From positions 1 through 43,102 of the forward strand of contig JAPLGD010000035.1 of the NCBI GenBank assembly GCA_026390345.1: a DNA stretch of 43,102 nt. Reading direction: 5' to 3'. The position numbers were made by a program, and so were the translations under genes. Shown here piece by piece: positions 7,364 through 15,456 of the stretch (its first letter is position 1; every line of letters starts with the position of its first letter). The stretch is from Candidatus Bipolaricaulota bacterium. Its GTDB lineage: Bacteria; Bipolaricaulota; Bipolaricaulia; UBA7950; UBA9294. The notes below the pieces were generated by a model, which had not been told where the DNA came from, did no database searches, and saw only the letters and a program-made list of their open reading frames with translations.

Positions 7364-8115
7364 GGAGACGTTGTTGGGTGGTGCTTGTTCTCGGCTGTCT
7401 CGGGTTTGGAGCCGCGGTGGGCGCGGCGGATCTCACGGGCTCGTTCTACGTAGAAGGCGACCCGTATCCCGATCTTGGCGTTGGAGGGGGCGCCGTCTTG
7501 ACCCTCACGACGGAGAGCTGGACCGTGAAGAACACGACCACGTTCGACGCCTGGCCGGAGCTTGCAGACTCCCAGGTCCTTGAAATCGAGCGTGCCGTGG
7601 GCGATCTCAGCCTGCTCACGACGGCGGCGTTCTCCTTCACGGCCGTAACGTTCGAGCCGCTCGACGTGACGCTGTCGGGCGACGTCTGGACCGCAGAGCT
7701 TCCTGCCGATGACCCTCGCGTCGAGATCACGTGTACCGCCGGCGCCGGAGCCACGATCGGCGACACCGTGGACTCCCGTCAGTTTCTCGACGCGACCGTC
7801 GCGGTGGGAGATCACTGGGTGACGCATTCCCTAACCCTCTACGCTCATCCGGCCGGCGTGGAGTCGTACGTCGACGCCTTCCTGTCCGTGTTCAAGACGA
7901 CGATCGGAGACGGGGATCCGGCCATGACGGTCAGCCTGAGCGCGTTCGCCGAGACGTACCTTGTCCCGTTCGAGTTCTCGTACGCGACCGTCAAGGCGAA
8001 GGTGAGTCTGGATCGCGCGAGCCTCACGGGGATCGTCACGTACACAGGCGGGACGGAGTTCACCGTGGCGTTGCGGCTCGGCATGTCCTTCGGACCGATT
8101 GCGATCGACGAGTAG
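7360..8115 (+). CDS. secreted protein of unknown function
   Basis: A 251-residue protein with a clear signal peptide (LRRRCWVVLVLGCLGFGAAVGA, with cleavage likely after AVGA), followed by an acidic, Thr/Val-rich sequence that looks all-beta and lacks Cys except near the middle. No family recognised. TTG at 7360 is preferred because GGAGG lies eight bases upstream; another TTG at 7354 is too close to that site. It sits between two flavin-enzyme genes on the same strand with short gaps, but nothing in the sequence ties it to them. It may be an autotransporter-free surface or periplasmic protein. Confidence 0.6.
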   Translation: MRRRCWVVLVLGCLGFGAAVGAADLTGSFYVEGDPYPDLGVGGGAVLTLTTESWTVKNTTTFDAWPELADSQVLEIERAVGDLSLLTTAAFSFTAVTFEPLDVTLSGDVWTAELPADDPRVEITCTAGAGATIGDTVDSRQFLDATVAVGDHWVTHSLTLYAHPAGVESYVDAFLSVFKTTIGDGDPAMTVSLSAFAETYLVPFEFSYATVKAKVSLDRASLTGIVTYTGGTEFTVALRLGMSFGPIAIDE

Positions 8116-8134
8116 CCGGCCGAGGAGGAGACCC

Positions 8135-8707
8135 ATGAAGATGTCTCTCGGTGCGAAGACACTGGCCATGCCGTCGCCGGTGTGGGTGATCGGAACCTAC
8201 GACGCCGCCGGGACGCCCAACCTGATGACCGTCGCGTGGGGTGGAATCTGTTGCTCGAAGCCGCCGGCGGTCTCGATCTCCCTCCGTGAAGCGACGTACA
8301 CGTACGCCTGCGTGGTTCAACGGCGGGCGTTCACCGTCAACATTCCTTCGGTGAGCCACGCCGCGGCCGCCGACCTCGCGGGGGTCATTTCGGGGAGGGA
8401 CGGCGACAAGTTCGCGGCCGCGGGCCTCACGGCCATCCCGAGCGACCTCGTGGACGCGCCGTACGTGAGAGAGTTCCCTCTGAACCTGGAGTGCCGACTG
8501 GTCGACTCACTCAAGCTTGGACTGCACACGCTGTTCGTCGGTGAGATCGTCGACGTGAAGGCGGACGAAGACGTGCTCGACGGCGAGGGGTACCCGTCCG
8601 TCGCAGGTGTGCGTCCGTTTACGTTTGTGGTTACCGAGCAGAGCTACTACGCGCTCGGCAATCGGATCGGTCCGGCGTTTACAGCCAAGAAGGGCGCGGC
8701 CTCGTAG
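8135..8707 (+). CDS. flavin reductase-like (FMN-binding split barrel) protein
   Basis: A 190-residue protein of the flavin reductase/flavoredoxin type: PSPVWVIGTYDAAGTPNLMTVAWGG opens the barrel, CCSKPPAVSISLREATYTY follows, and AFTVNIPSVSHAAAADLAG is the family's NIP helix. It would bind FMN non-covalently and pass electrons in the cytoplasm. Length and domain order are normal for the family. GAGGAGGAG lies just ahead of the ATG at 8135, 19 bp after the preceding gene, so they may be co-transcribed. It is distinct from the shorter split-barrel protein at 3338-3793. Confidence 0.85.
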   Translation: MKMSLGAKTLAMPSPVWVIGTYDAAGTPNLMTVAWGGICCSKPPAVSISLREATYTYACVVQRRAFTVNIPSVSHAAAADLAGVISGRDGDKFAAAGLTAIPSDLVDAPYVREFPLNLECRLVDSLKLGLHTLFVGEIVDVKADEDVLDGEGYPSVAGVRPFTFVVTEQSYYALGNRIGPAFTAKKGAAS

Positions 8708-8809
8708 GACGAGTCGAGCGGGTGGTCCGCGCGGGCTTGAGGAGGGGCATAGCACGAGCTTGGGATTCGGCTCGTTAGCGGTCGGTCTTCTTCGCGATCT
8801 GGACGGGGC

Positions 8810-9271
8810 GGCGTTCTCCTCGGGGTCTGGGGAGGGCTCAAGCGACGGATCGTGACGGCGATGCTCGCCCTCCTTCTCCAAGGCATAGGATTCGCGGCGA
8901 TTGGGCTCCTCCCCGCGACGGGGCTCGGGGCGGCCACCGCGGCCATGGCGTTCACCGGACTCGTGAATCCGATCTGCAATGGAGCGTTGTTCGCGGCGAT
9001 TCAGGCGAAGGTTACCCACGAGATGCAGGGCCGCGTTCTATCGCTCTTGGCGAGCGGCGCAGCGGCCGCATCCCCGCTCGGACTCCTCGTCGCCGGGCCG
9101 TTGGCAGACCGGTTCGGAGTGCCGATTTGGTATGTCGTCGCGGGCGCGGTGATGGTGGCCGTCAGCCTGCTTGTGACCGCCGTTCCGGGAGTCCTCCGCT
9201 TCGAAACGGATCGCAGCCCGGAAGGCGACGCGGCGTCGCCCGCCGACGGCCCTTCGGTAGCCTCGACCTGA
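8810..9271 (+). pseudogene. C-terminal remnant of an MFS transporter
   Basis: About 150 residues correspond to the last half of a major facilitator of the MFS_3 (enterobactin-exporter-like) type: GVLLGVWGGLKRRI (the loop after a TM helix), IGFAAIGLLPATGL, VNPICNGALFAAIQ, QGRVLSLLASGAAAASPLGLL, LADRFG and a last helix. The frame is closed by TAG at 8750-8752, and the bases between carry no transporter-like sequence, so the N-terminal six or so helices are missing. A GTG at 8852 could start a 139-residue fragment, but it is unlikely to transport. It is probably a decaying gene. Confidence 0.7.
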
Positions 9272-9298
9272 GCCCAGTTGTGAGTCGGGGAAAAGAGA

Positions 9299-9320
9299 CG
9301 GGGCCCTCATGAGGGCCCCG
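9299..9320. terminator. bidirectional terminator-like palindrome
   Basis: A perfect 22-bp palindrome (CGGGGCCCTCA and its complement) lies between the MFS remnant on the plus strand and the end of the first glutamate dehydrogenase on the minus strand. There is no long T tract, so termination strength is uncertain. Confidence 0.5.
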
Positions 9321-9354
9321 CAGTCAGATTCCTCTTATGTCGCACAGCGCAGGG

Positions 9355-10632
9355 CTACGGGAAGATGCCCCGCCGAGTGTAGACCGTGTGGAGTCGACGC
9401 AGGGCGACGACGTACGCTGCCGTGCGCCAGTCGGTCTTGAACTCCTCCGCCGCCGCGCGGACTCGGTCGTATCCTCCGAGGATCCTCCGGCGGAGCTTCG
9501 CGTCCACCTCTTCGAGATCCCAAGACTCGCTTCGCTTGTTCTGCAACCACTCGAAGTAGCTAACGATCACGCCGCCGGAATTGCAGAGGATGTCAGGAAT
9601 CAGATCGATCTTCCGCTCCTGCAGGATGCGGTCCCCCTCGATGTCGGTCGGGCCGTTCGCCCCCTCGGCGACGAGGCGAACCGTCAAGAGAGGCGCCGTC
9701 TCCTTCGTGATCTGGTTCTCAAGCGCGGCGGGGACGAAGATGTCTGCCTTCGTCGAAAGGAATCCGCGGTGATCGACCGGCTTCGCTCCGGGGAATCCGG
9801 CTACCCCTCCTCGCTCTCGCACGTACTGGGCCAGTCGGTCCGGATCGATTCCCGCAGGGTGAGCCACGGCGCCCGTGTGGTCCTCTGCGGCAACAAGCGT
9901 TACCCCCAACGGCCTGAGGAGGCGCGCCGCCCACGAGCCCACGTTTCCGAACCCCTGCACGAAGCACGTCGCGCTGGAGAGATCGAAGGATCGATCCTTC
10001 GACCACTGCTCGATGCAGTAGGCGATTCCCTGTCCTGTGGCCTTCTCACGACCCAGACTGCCCCCCGCCTCGATCGGTTTGCCGGTGACAACGTGGACGC
10101 ACCGGTTTCGCTCTTGGGGCGGCATCATGGACAGGTAGGTGTCGAGAATCCACGCCATGGTCTGCGCATTCGTGTTGACGTCCGGAGCGGGGATGTCGTA
10201 CTCGGGACCGATGTTGGACCCGAGAGCGAAGGCGAACCTCCGGGTTAGCCGCTCCAACTCCGCCTGAGAGTACTTCGAAGGGTCGCACTGGACCCCACCC
10301 TTGGCGCCTCCAAACGGGATGTCCACAATGGCTGACTTCCAGGTCATCCACGTCGCCAGAGCCCGCACCTCGTCGATGTCCACCGCCGGGTGATAGCGTA
10401 GGCCTCCCTTGTACGGCCCGAGCGCGTTGTTGTGCTGCACCCTGTACCCCGTGAACATCTCGATCTTGCCGCTATCCAGCCTGACCGGGAAGTGGACGAC
10501 CACTTCATTGGCCGTGGTGGCCAGGATCTTCCGGATCGACGGATCGAGTCCCATGGTCTCCGCTGCGCGGTCGAACTGCGCAACCACGTTTTCGTACACC
10601 GTGCTTCCGCCATGCCGATCCCCCGACATCAT
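9355..10632 (-). CDS. gdhA: Glu/Leu/Phe/Val dehydrogenase family protein (GDH paralogue 1)
   Basis: A 425-residue NAD(P)-dependent amino-acid dehydrogenase, most likely glutamate dehydrogenase, interconverting glutamate and 2-oxoglutarate plus ammonia. Seen: FTGYRVQHN and GPYKGGLRYHP (substrate-binding lysines), MTWKSAIVDIPFGGAKGGV (catalytic lysine and glycine-rich loop), PAPDVNTN, the Rossmann motif VQGFGNVGSWAARLL and C-terminal SYFEWLQN. The usual GGGKGG is GGAKGG here. Two adjacent ATG codons (10632, 10629) follow GGAGAGGAG; either could start. Divergent from the phosphoesterase. It is the most diverged of the three paralogues in this window, with QHNNALGPYK where the others have QYN/SARGP. 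Confidence 0.85.
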   Translation of the reverse strand: MMSGDRHGGSTVYENVVAQFDRAAETMGLDPSIRKILATTANEVVVHFPVRLDSGKIEMFTGYRVQHNNALGPYKGGLRYHPAVDIDEVRALATWMTWKSAIVDIPFGGAKGGVQCDPSKYSQAELERLTRRFAFALGSNIGPEYDIPAPDVNTNAQTMAWILDTYLSMMPPQERNRCVHVVTGKPIEAGGSLGREKATGQGIAYCIEQWSKDRSFDLSSATCFVQGFGNVGSWAARLLRPLGVTLVAAEDHTGAVAHPAGIDPDRLAQYVRERGGVAGFPGAKPVDHRGFLSTKADIFVPAALENQITKETAPLLTVRLVAEGANGPTDIEGDRILQERKIDLIPDILCNSGGVIVSYFEWLQNKRSESWDLEEVDAKLRRRILGGYDRVRAAAEEFKTDWRTAAYVVALRRLHTVYTRRGIFP

Positions 10633-10700
10633 GACTCCTCTCCTTGGCGCCTTGAGCTGTCGAATGGCACGCAGCAACACGCTATCAACGCCCATCCGTC

Positions 10701-10728
10701 TTGACAAGTGACAGAACCCGCGTACGCT
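10701..10728 (+). promoter_or_regulatory. candidate promoter of the phosphoesterase gene, leaderless arrangement
   Basis: TTGACA (10701-10706), a 16-bp spacer and TACGCT (10723-10728) precede the ATG at 10739. Transcription would begin about four bases before the start codon, and no Shine-Dalgarno sequence is present. Confidence 0.5.
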
Positions 10729-10738
10729 AGGTTCCACG

Positions 10739-11698
10739 ATGCATGCCGTGGTCGCTGCCGATCTCCATGGGAACGCGGACCTCTACGAGCTTCTCTTGCG
10801 TATTGTCGACAGCTGGCGTATCTCGTCGGTGTTCCTGACGGGGGATCTCCTTCCGGGGAGCGGAGAGCCTCATGATGCAGACGACGAGTCGGGTCTCGTT
10901 GCATCTCAGAGCGCGTTCATTCGGAGGGTGTTCATCCCGATCTTCGAGAGTTTCCTTGCGACTCATCGCCACACGCACGTCTACGCCATCATGGGGAACG
11001 ACGACTGCCGTGCCAACGAGCCGCTGTTGCTCGACTTCGATGCCGCGACGTCAGGGTTTCACCTCGTGAACGGGCGGCTTGTCGAACTCCAGGATTCGCG
11101 GCAGATGCACGCGTTCTTCCCGGGAGAGATTCCCCGGCTCTACGTGACGGGATATCCCTACGTGCCGCCGGGCTCGGGGCTTCTTGTCGATTGGGTCAAG
11201 TACGAGAACCGTGTGAAGCTGCGCCCGCTCGGCATGGATTCTTGCGTCGATATCTACGAAGCTGGGACCCGTACGGTCGATCGGCTAGGGACAACGACGA
11301 TCGCCGACGACCTCGAGGACTACGCGGGGTTCTTGAGAAGCGAGCGAGATAGCGACGATCTCATCTACATCCCGGAACAGACGATCCACATCTTCCATGC
11401 GCCCCCGTACGGGACGCCCCTGGATAGGATGCCCCCCCAGGGACGGTATGAGCTGCTGCGCTTGCCTGATCACGTGGGCAGCTCGGAGGTTGCCCGGTTC
11501 ATCGAGCGGACGCAGCCGTACCTCGTGCTGAGCGGGCACTGCCACGAAGCAGTCGTGCTCGGCGACTACAAGACCCAGATCGGCACTACGTGGTGCATCA
11601 ATCCGGGGAGCCAGGCGCACATCGACGTCCTCAGCATCGTCCAGTTCGACGTCTACGACCCGGCGGAGATGAAGCAGCTGTTCGTCAACGCACGCTAG
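10739..11698 (+). CDS. calcineurin-like metallophosphoesterase
   Basis: A 319-residue protein with the dinuclear-metal motifs of the family: ADLHGN (DxH) near the start, TGDLLPGSG (GDxxxxG), IMGNDDC (GNxD/E), HAPPYG and SGHCHEA (GHxH-like) near the C-terminus. It would hydrolyse a phosphomono- or diester. The substrate is unknown; relatives cut cyclic nucleotides, nucleotides or phosphoproteins. No signal peptide, so cytoplasmic. The ATG at 10739 begins directly with the first beta strand (MHAVVAADLHGN), and there is no room for a ribosome binding site after the predicted promoter. The 3' end overlaps the convergent nucleotidyltransferase gene by 14 bp. Confidence 0.85.
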   Translation: MHAVVAADLHGNADLYELLLRIVDSWRISSVFLTGDLLPGSGEPHDADDESGLVASQSAFIRRVFIPIFESFLATHRHTHVYAIMGNDDCRANEPLLLDFDAATSGFHLVNGRLVELQDSRQMHAFFPGEIPRLYVTGYPYVPPGSGLLVDWVKYENRVKLRPLGMDSCVDIYEAGTRTVDRLGTTTIADDLEDYAGFLRSERDSDDLIYIPEQTIHIFHAPPYGTPLDRMPPQGRYELLRLPDHVGSSEVARFIERTQPYLVLSGHCHEAVVLGDYKTQIGTTWCINPGSQAHIDVLSIVQFDVYDPAEMKQLFVNAR

Positions 11699-12257
11699 CG
11701 ATGGAGGATCGACGGGGACTCCCCGTGAGGAGAGTCCCCGTTTTGACTTCAGGAGTGAAACGCCAGAGGCATACGGGGCACGTTTCCAGTCCGGACAACA
11801 GCGCACCGAATCCTCGGCGCTCCTCTGCCTCGTTTGTATCGATCACTCGTATGTCAAGGAGCGATGACGGAGCGGCCCGGCCTTGGAGCAGCTGCCGGTA
11901 GTACGTCACAAGCCCCAGGTCGAGGCGCAGCAGGAGGCGTGTGATCTCGTCCCGATGCCGATGGACCACGATGAGAAGGTCGAGGTCGGAGCAGGGCGAG
12001 GACCGATCGCGCATCGCACTCCCGTACACGTAGACCGCCTGGAAGGCGGCGCCGAGGCCGCCCAGATACCCTCCGAGGGCCCGTGCGAGAGCGTAGCGAA
12101 ACGTGCTGTGCACGTCGGGGTCCCCGCAGCGCAGCTCGTCGAGCGCCGTCTCCAGCGGCTCCCGCTTCCGTTCCGCGCAATGCCGAACGGCCTGCTCCAC
12201 GAGGTCCCCGATCGGGGCCTCGCTTGGCAGAAGCCCGCTTGGCACGGAGCTCTGCAT
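11685..12257 (-). CDS. nucleotidyltransferase-domain protein
   Basis: A 190-residue protein with the minimal nucleotidyltransferase motif: VYVYGSAMRDRSSPCSDLD, i.e. GS followed by the DxD metal ligands, and a later ILDIRVIDTN-type strand with an acidic residue (LLDIRVID). An N-terminal helical region of about 75 residues precedes it. Proteins of this type transfer NMP to proteins, tRNA ends or antibiotics, or form MNT/HEPN toxin pairs; no HEPN partner is adjacent. Start at 12257 has CGGAGGTG upstream. It lies 25 bp behind GDH paralogue 2 and is probably co-transcribed with it, which raises the possibility of covalent regulation of a nitrogen enzyme; this is only inference from context. Confidence 0.7.
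   Translation of the reverse strand: MQSSVPSGLLPSEAPIGDLVEQAVRHCAERKREPLETALDELRCGDPDVHSTFRYALARALGGYLGGLGAAFQAVYVYGSAMRDRSSPCSDLDLLIVVHRHRDEITRLLLRLDLGLVTYYRQLLQGRAAPSSLLDIRVIDTNEAEERRGFGALLSGLETCPVCLWRFTPEVKTGTLLTGSPRRSSIASVR
11712..11744 (+). terminator. rho-independent terminator after the phosphoesterase gene
   Basis: A perfect 10-bp stem ACGGGGACTC/GAGTCCCCGT with a 12-base spacing is followed by TTTT, 14 bp past the phosphoesterase stop. It lies inside the 3' codons of the convergent nucleotidyltransferase gene. Confidence 0.85.
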
Positions 12258-12282
12258 CGCACACCTCCGAGCTTCCCTCCCT

Positions 12283-13587
12283 CTACGGGAAGATCCCTCG
12301 CAGCCGAGCGGCTGTCGCCACGCGCTCGACACCGAGCACGAACGCTGCTGTGCGGAGCGAGATCTCGCGTTTCTCCGCAAGTGACCACACCTCGTTCAAC
12401 GAACGCTGCATGATCTGGCCGAGCCTTTGGTTCGTCTCGTCTTCTTCCCACGGGTAGCACTGGATGTTCTGAACCCATTCGAAGTACGAGCACACCACTC
12501 CACCTGCGTTCGAGAGGATGTCGGGGACGATCATGACGTCTCGCTCGCCCAGGATCAGATCGGCCTCGGGGGTTGTCGGTCCATTGGCTCCTTCGACAAT
12601 CACCTTGGCGCGGATGCCGCTGGCGTTCCCCGCCGTGATCTGAGCCTCAAGCGCGGCGGGCACGAGGACGTCCACGTCCAGGGTGAGGAGCTCGGGACTC
12701 TTGATCTCCTCGACGCCGTGGCCGTTGTACCCCGCCAAGAGATGTCCGGGTGAACCCGCCACGTAGCGGAGCACGTCGTCGATGTCGAACCCCCGTGGGC
12801 AATGATAGGCTCCGCTCACGTCGCTGAGCCCGACGATCTTGGCTCCCTGCTTCGAGAGCAACTGAGCCGCGATCGATCCGACGTTTCCGAATCCTTGGAC
12901 CGCGATACGGGTCTTCGTCACATCGAGGCCGAGACGCTGCAGAACACTGAGCGTTACGAACATGATTCCGCGCCCGGTGGCCTCTCGGCGGCCGAGGGCT
13001 CCGCCCATCTCGAGGGACTTCCCCGTAACGATTCCCGGGACGGCCTCTCCGCTCAGGAGCCCGGCCGTGTCCACAATCCAGTTCATGATCTCGGAATTCG
13101 TGTTGACGTCCGGAGCCGGGATGTCTCGGCGCGTCCCGATGAGGGAGAAGATCGCTGCGGTGAACCGGCGCGTCAGGCGCTCAAGCTCGCCGTGCGTAAG
13201 CCGGGTCGGGTCGCAGATTACGCCACCCTTGCCGCCGCCGTACGGGATGTTCACCACGGCGCACTTCCACGTCATCCAACCAGCCAGCGCCTTGACTTCA
13301 TCGAGCGTGACCCCAGGATGGAATCGGATTCCACCCTTGCAGGGCCCACGAGCGCTGCTGTACTGAACGCGGTATCCGGTGAACACTTCGACGCTTCCGT
13401 CATCCTTTGTCACGGGGATACTGACTTCAAGAGACTTCTCCGGCCTGCGAAGGATCTCCCATATCCCGGCGGGGATGTCCGTCAGCTCGCGAACCATGTC
13501 GAGCTGCTGAAGCATCATCGCGTACGGGTTGATCTGGGTTTGCGTGATTCCCGGAGCTAGGGTCTTCGTCTTGTCTTGAGTCGCCAT
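12283..13587 (-). CDS. gdhA: Glu/Leu/Phe/Val dehydrogenase family protein (GDH paralogue 2)
   Basis: A 434-residue glutamate-dehydrogenase-type enzyme. Motifs: FTGYRVQYSSARGPCKGGIRF spans the substrate lysine; [19 protein letters not shown] carries the catalytic lysine; PAPDVNTNSEIMNWI; Rossmann loop [32 protein letters not shown] near the C-terminus. ATG at 13587 has GGAGGTGG seven bases upstream. Lies 25 bp before the nucleotidyltransferase gene. Upstream, the 320-bp gap to the divergent CRP-type regulator carries three palindromes, so control by that regulator is plausible. The enzyme would link amino-acid catabolism to 2-oxoglutarate and ammonia; cofactor preference cannot be read with confidence. 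Confidence 0.9.
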   Translation of the reverse strand: MATQDKTKTLAPGITQTQINPYAMMLQQLDMVRELTDIPAGIWEILRRPEKSLEVSIPVTKDDGSVEVFTGYRVQYSSARGPCKGGIRFHPGVTLDEVKALAGWMTWKCAVVNIPYGGGKGGVICDPTRLTHGELERLTRRFTAAIFSLIGTRRDIPAPDVNTNSEIMNWIVDTAGLLSGEAVPGIVTGKSLEMGGALGRREATGRGIMFVTLSVLQRLGLDVTKTRIAVQGFGNVGSIAAQLLSKQGAKIVGLSDVSGAYHCPRGFDIDDVLRYVAGSPGHLLAGYNGHGVEEIKSPELLTLDVDVLVPAALEAQITAGNASGIRAKVIVEGANGPTTPEADLILGERDVMIVPDILSNAGGVVCSYFEWVQNIQCYPWEEDETNQRLGQIMQRSLNEVWSLAEKREISLRTAAFVLGVERVATAARLRGIFP

Positions 13588-13907
13588 ACGGCGTCCACCT
13601 CCGGCGTGTAGAGTACCGAACGCCCACGGTTCCCTACACCGAAAACGCCAAGAGAGGATCTGCATTCTTGCAGCCCGCGCCCCGCCATCTCGGAGCTGCG
13701 GCGCGGCCACAGGACGGTCTGCTCCTGTCCGGAGGGAGCTCGATGGATGTGCACATGCGATCGCTGTCGTGCCACTCGGTGGCGATTACGCATGTCATAT
13801 GACGTGCCATTTCGTGTCTGGGTGCGAGTCACGGAGTGTGAGAAGGCCGAACGCGTGCCGTAGGAGTGCATGGCGAAGCCCGGACCGGATACCGTATCGT
13901 TCAAACC
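13588..13907. promoter_or_regulatory. divergent regulatory region with three palindromes
   Basis: This 320-bp gap separates GDH paralogue 2 (-) from a CRP/FNR-type regulator (+). It holds ATGTGCACAT at 13747-13756, GCCAC-TCG-GTGGC at 13771-13783 and an 18-bp palindrome at 13790-13807 (GCATGTCATATGACGTGC, one imperfect pair). Their clustering beside a regulator gene suggests operators. No clear -10/-35 pair was fixed. Confidence 0.5.
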
Positions 13908-14627
13908 ATGACGAGTCCAAGGCATCCGGTGGCGGCCGGGCAAGCGAACCCCGTCGCCGAGCTTCTTGAAGAGCTTTCTCCGCTGCATGTCCGCTATGCG
14001 CGCGGGGAGCTCATCTGCCGCGAAGGTACGTTCGTCGCCGGGCTCCAGCTGATCACGCAAGGGCTTGTTATGGAGACCTGCGGGGAGACGGCCCAGCGGG
14101 CGGCGGGCGGGGCGGCCGAACTACTCGGAGCCGGCGATGTCATTGGTCCTGAGGCCGTCCTCTCCGTTCCCGAGGAGCTCTACCTCAGCTCCTACCGCTC
14201 GCTGACGGAAGTCCACCTGCTCTTCGTGGACCAAACGGCGCTTAACGAAGCGCTAGCGAACGATCGTCATCTGGCCGCGACCCTCATCGGATCCCTATCG
14301 ATGCGGCACTTTCGGCTCCGCAACGCTCTCCTGCGCAGCTCGCTAGCGCCAACAGCGCGTCTCCGTTCGGCGCTCCTCGACGCTGCATCGATCAGTGGTG
14401 TGACTGCAGCCGAGGAGAGGCCTGTGTCTCTGCCGCCGGAGATTGACCTCCGAGTCCTTGGGGATCTTGCCAGACTGTCGCCGACTCAGGTCCGGCGGGG
14501 GATTCAGGAGTTGCCCGGCGTGCAAGCTCAGGATGGGCAGATCATGCTCTCGTTTGAGGAAGTCCTCGCGTGGCGGACGACGTCGGACCCGGACGAGCCT
14601 TCAGAGGGTCTCCTGAATGATGGATAG
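13908..14627 (+). CDS. CRP/FNR-type transcriptional regulator 1
   Basis: A 239-residue protein with a cyclic-nucleotide-binding-type beta-roll (LICREGTFVAGLQLITQGLV, then GAGDVIGPEAVL, about residues 30-120), a dimerisation helix (HLAATLIGSLSMRHFRLRN) and a C-terminal winged helix (LPPEIDLRVLGDLARLSPTQ, then RRGIQELPGV). The typical cAMP-contact residues are not obvious, so the effector is unknown. No FNR-type N-terminal Cys cluster is present. ATG at 13908 is taken because the upstream in-frame ATG (13866) adds 14 residues without family similarity. Convergent with the second CRP-type gene and overlapping its end by 27 bp. Likely to act on the palindromes just upstream and on the GDH genes, by position. 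Confidence 0.75.
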   Translation: MTSPRHPVAAGQANPVAELLEELSPLHVRYARGELICREGTFVAGLQLITQGLVMETCGETAQRAAGGAAELLGAGDVIGPEAVLSVPEELYLSSYRSLTEVHLLFVDQTALNEALANDRHLAATLIGSLSMRHFRLRNALLRSSLAPTARLRSALLDAASISGVTAAEERPVSLPPEIDLRVLGDLARLSPTQVRRGIQELPGVQAQDGQIMLSFEEVLAWRTTSDPDEPSEGLLNDG

Positions 14628-15353
14628 GTAGAACTGGCTGACGCGCGCACGCGCGGCGAGCCCATCGAAGTCCTTGAGCAGGATCTCGCTGTGGTCGGTG
14701 GACAGGAGGCCGAGCTCCTTGAACCGCTTCAGCCCCCTCATTAGGGTTTCCACCGATACGCCCAGCATCTCCGCCATGGTCTGACGGGAGATCGGAAGAT
14801 TCAGAAGGGCGCCCTCTTCATGGGGAGCCCCGTACTTGTTGCCGAGAGCCATGAGGAGCAGGGCGAGGTTGCGGTCCATGGACTCCACCGCCTGCCGCGT
14901 GAGCTTGAACTCCAGCATGATGACTTCGCGCGAGAGCCAACGGCAGAGGTCCGCGCAGATGCGCGGGTGTTCCTTGCTGAACGCGAGGATGTTCGACCGC
15001 TCGAAGAAGACGAGGGTCGACTCCACGATGGCTTTGGCGAATTGGACGTTGATCGGCTCACGCTCAAGGAAGACCGGCTCGAGACCGTACATCTCTCCCA
15101 CGGCGAGGAACCGAAGGCAGCGCTTCTCCCAGCCTCGGCTGGCGTACTTGCCGATGCTTACCAACCCGGAGTGAACGATGAAGACCCCGGAGGCGTAGGA
15201 TCCTTCCTGAGCGATGAGGTCCCCTTCTTCGTGATGGACGAGGAGCGAGATGGCCTCGAGCTTCGTGATCTCTCCGTCGGAGAGCGAAGGGAACACGCTC
15301 TTGAGGAAGGTCCTTCGCTCGGAGGTTTCTTTCTTCTGGCTGGCCGCTGTCAT
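14601..15353 (-). CDS. CRP/FNR-type transcriptional regulator 2
   Basis: A 250-residue regulator. An effector-binding beta-roll (about residues 15-130: HHEEGDLIAQEGSYASGVFI, VGEMYGLEPVF) is followed by a long coiled dimerisation helix and a well-formed helix-turn-helix, ISRQTMAEMLGVSVETLMR, then GLKRFKELGLL. This HTH is closer to the FNR consensus than that of regulator 1. No Cys cluster for an iron-sulfur centre is seen, so the signal could be cAMP, a redox cofactor or another ligand. Start ATG at 15353. It lies 103 bp downstream of GDH paralogue 3, separated by a strong hairpin, so it is probably expressed separately or by read-through. Confidence 0.85.
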   Translation of the reverse strand: MTAASQKKETSERRTFLKSVFPSLSDGEITKLEAISLLVHHEEGDLIAQEGSYASGVFIVHSGLVSIGKYASRGWEKRCLRFLAVGEMYGLEPVFLEREPINVQFAKAIVESTLVFFERSNILAFSKEHPRICADLCRWLSREVIMLEFKLTRQAVESMDRNLALLLMALGNKYGAPHEEGALLNLPISRQTMAEMLGVSVETLMRGLKRFKELGLLSTDHSEILLKDFDGLAARARVSQFYLSIIQETL

Positions 15354-15403
15354 CCCGCGAGCGATTCTAAGCGAATCCGGACGGTTTGCCAGGTCCAATG
15401 TGC

Positions 15404-15434
15404 ACTGGGGGGCTCGACGCTCGAGCCCCCCAGT
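15404..15434 (-). terminator. strong hairpin after GDH paralogue 3
   Basis: A perfect 14-bp stem (ACTGGGGGGCTCGA and its complement) with a 3-base loop lies 23 bp past the stop of the minus-strand GDH gene at 15457. No T run follows, but stem strength and place fit a terminator or mRNA 3' stabiliser. Confidence 0.65.
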
Positions 15435-15456
15435 CACGGTCAATCTGCGCTGTGCT

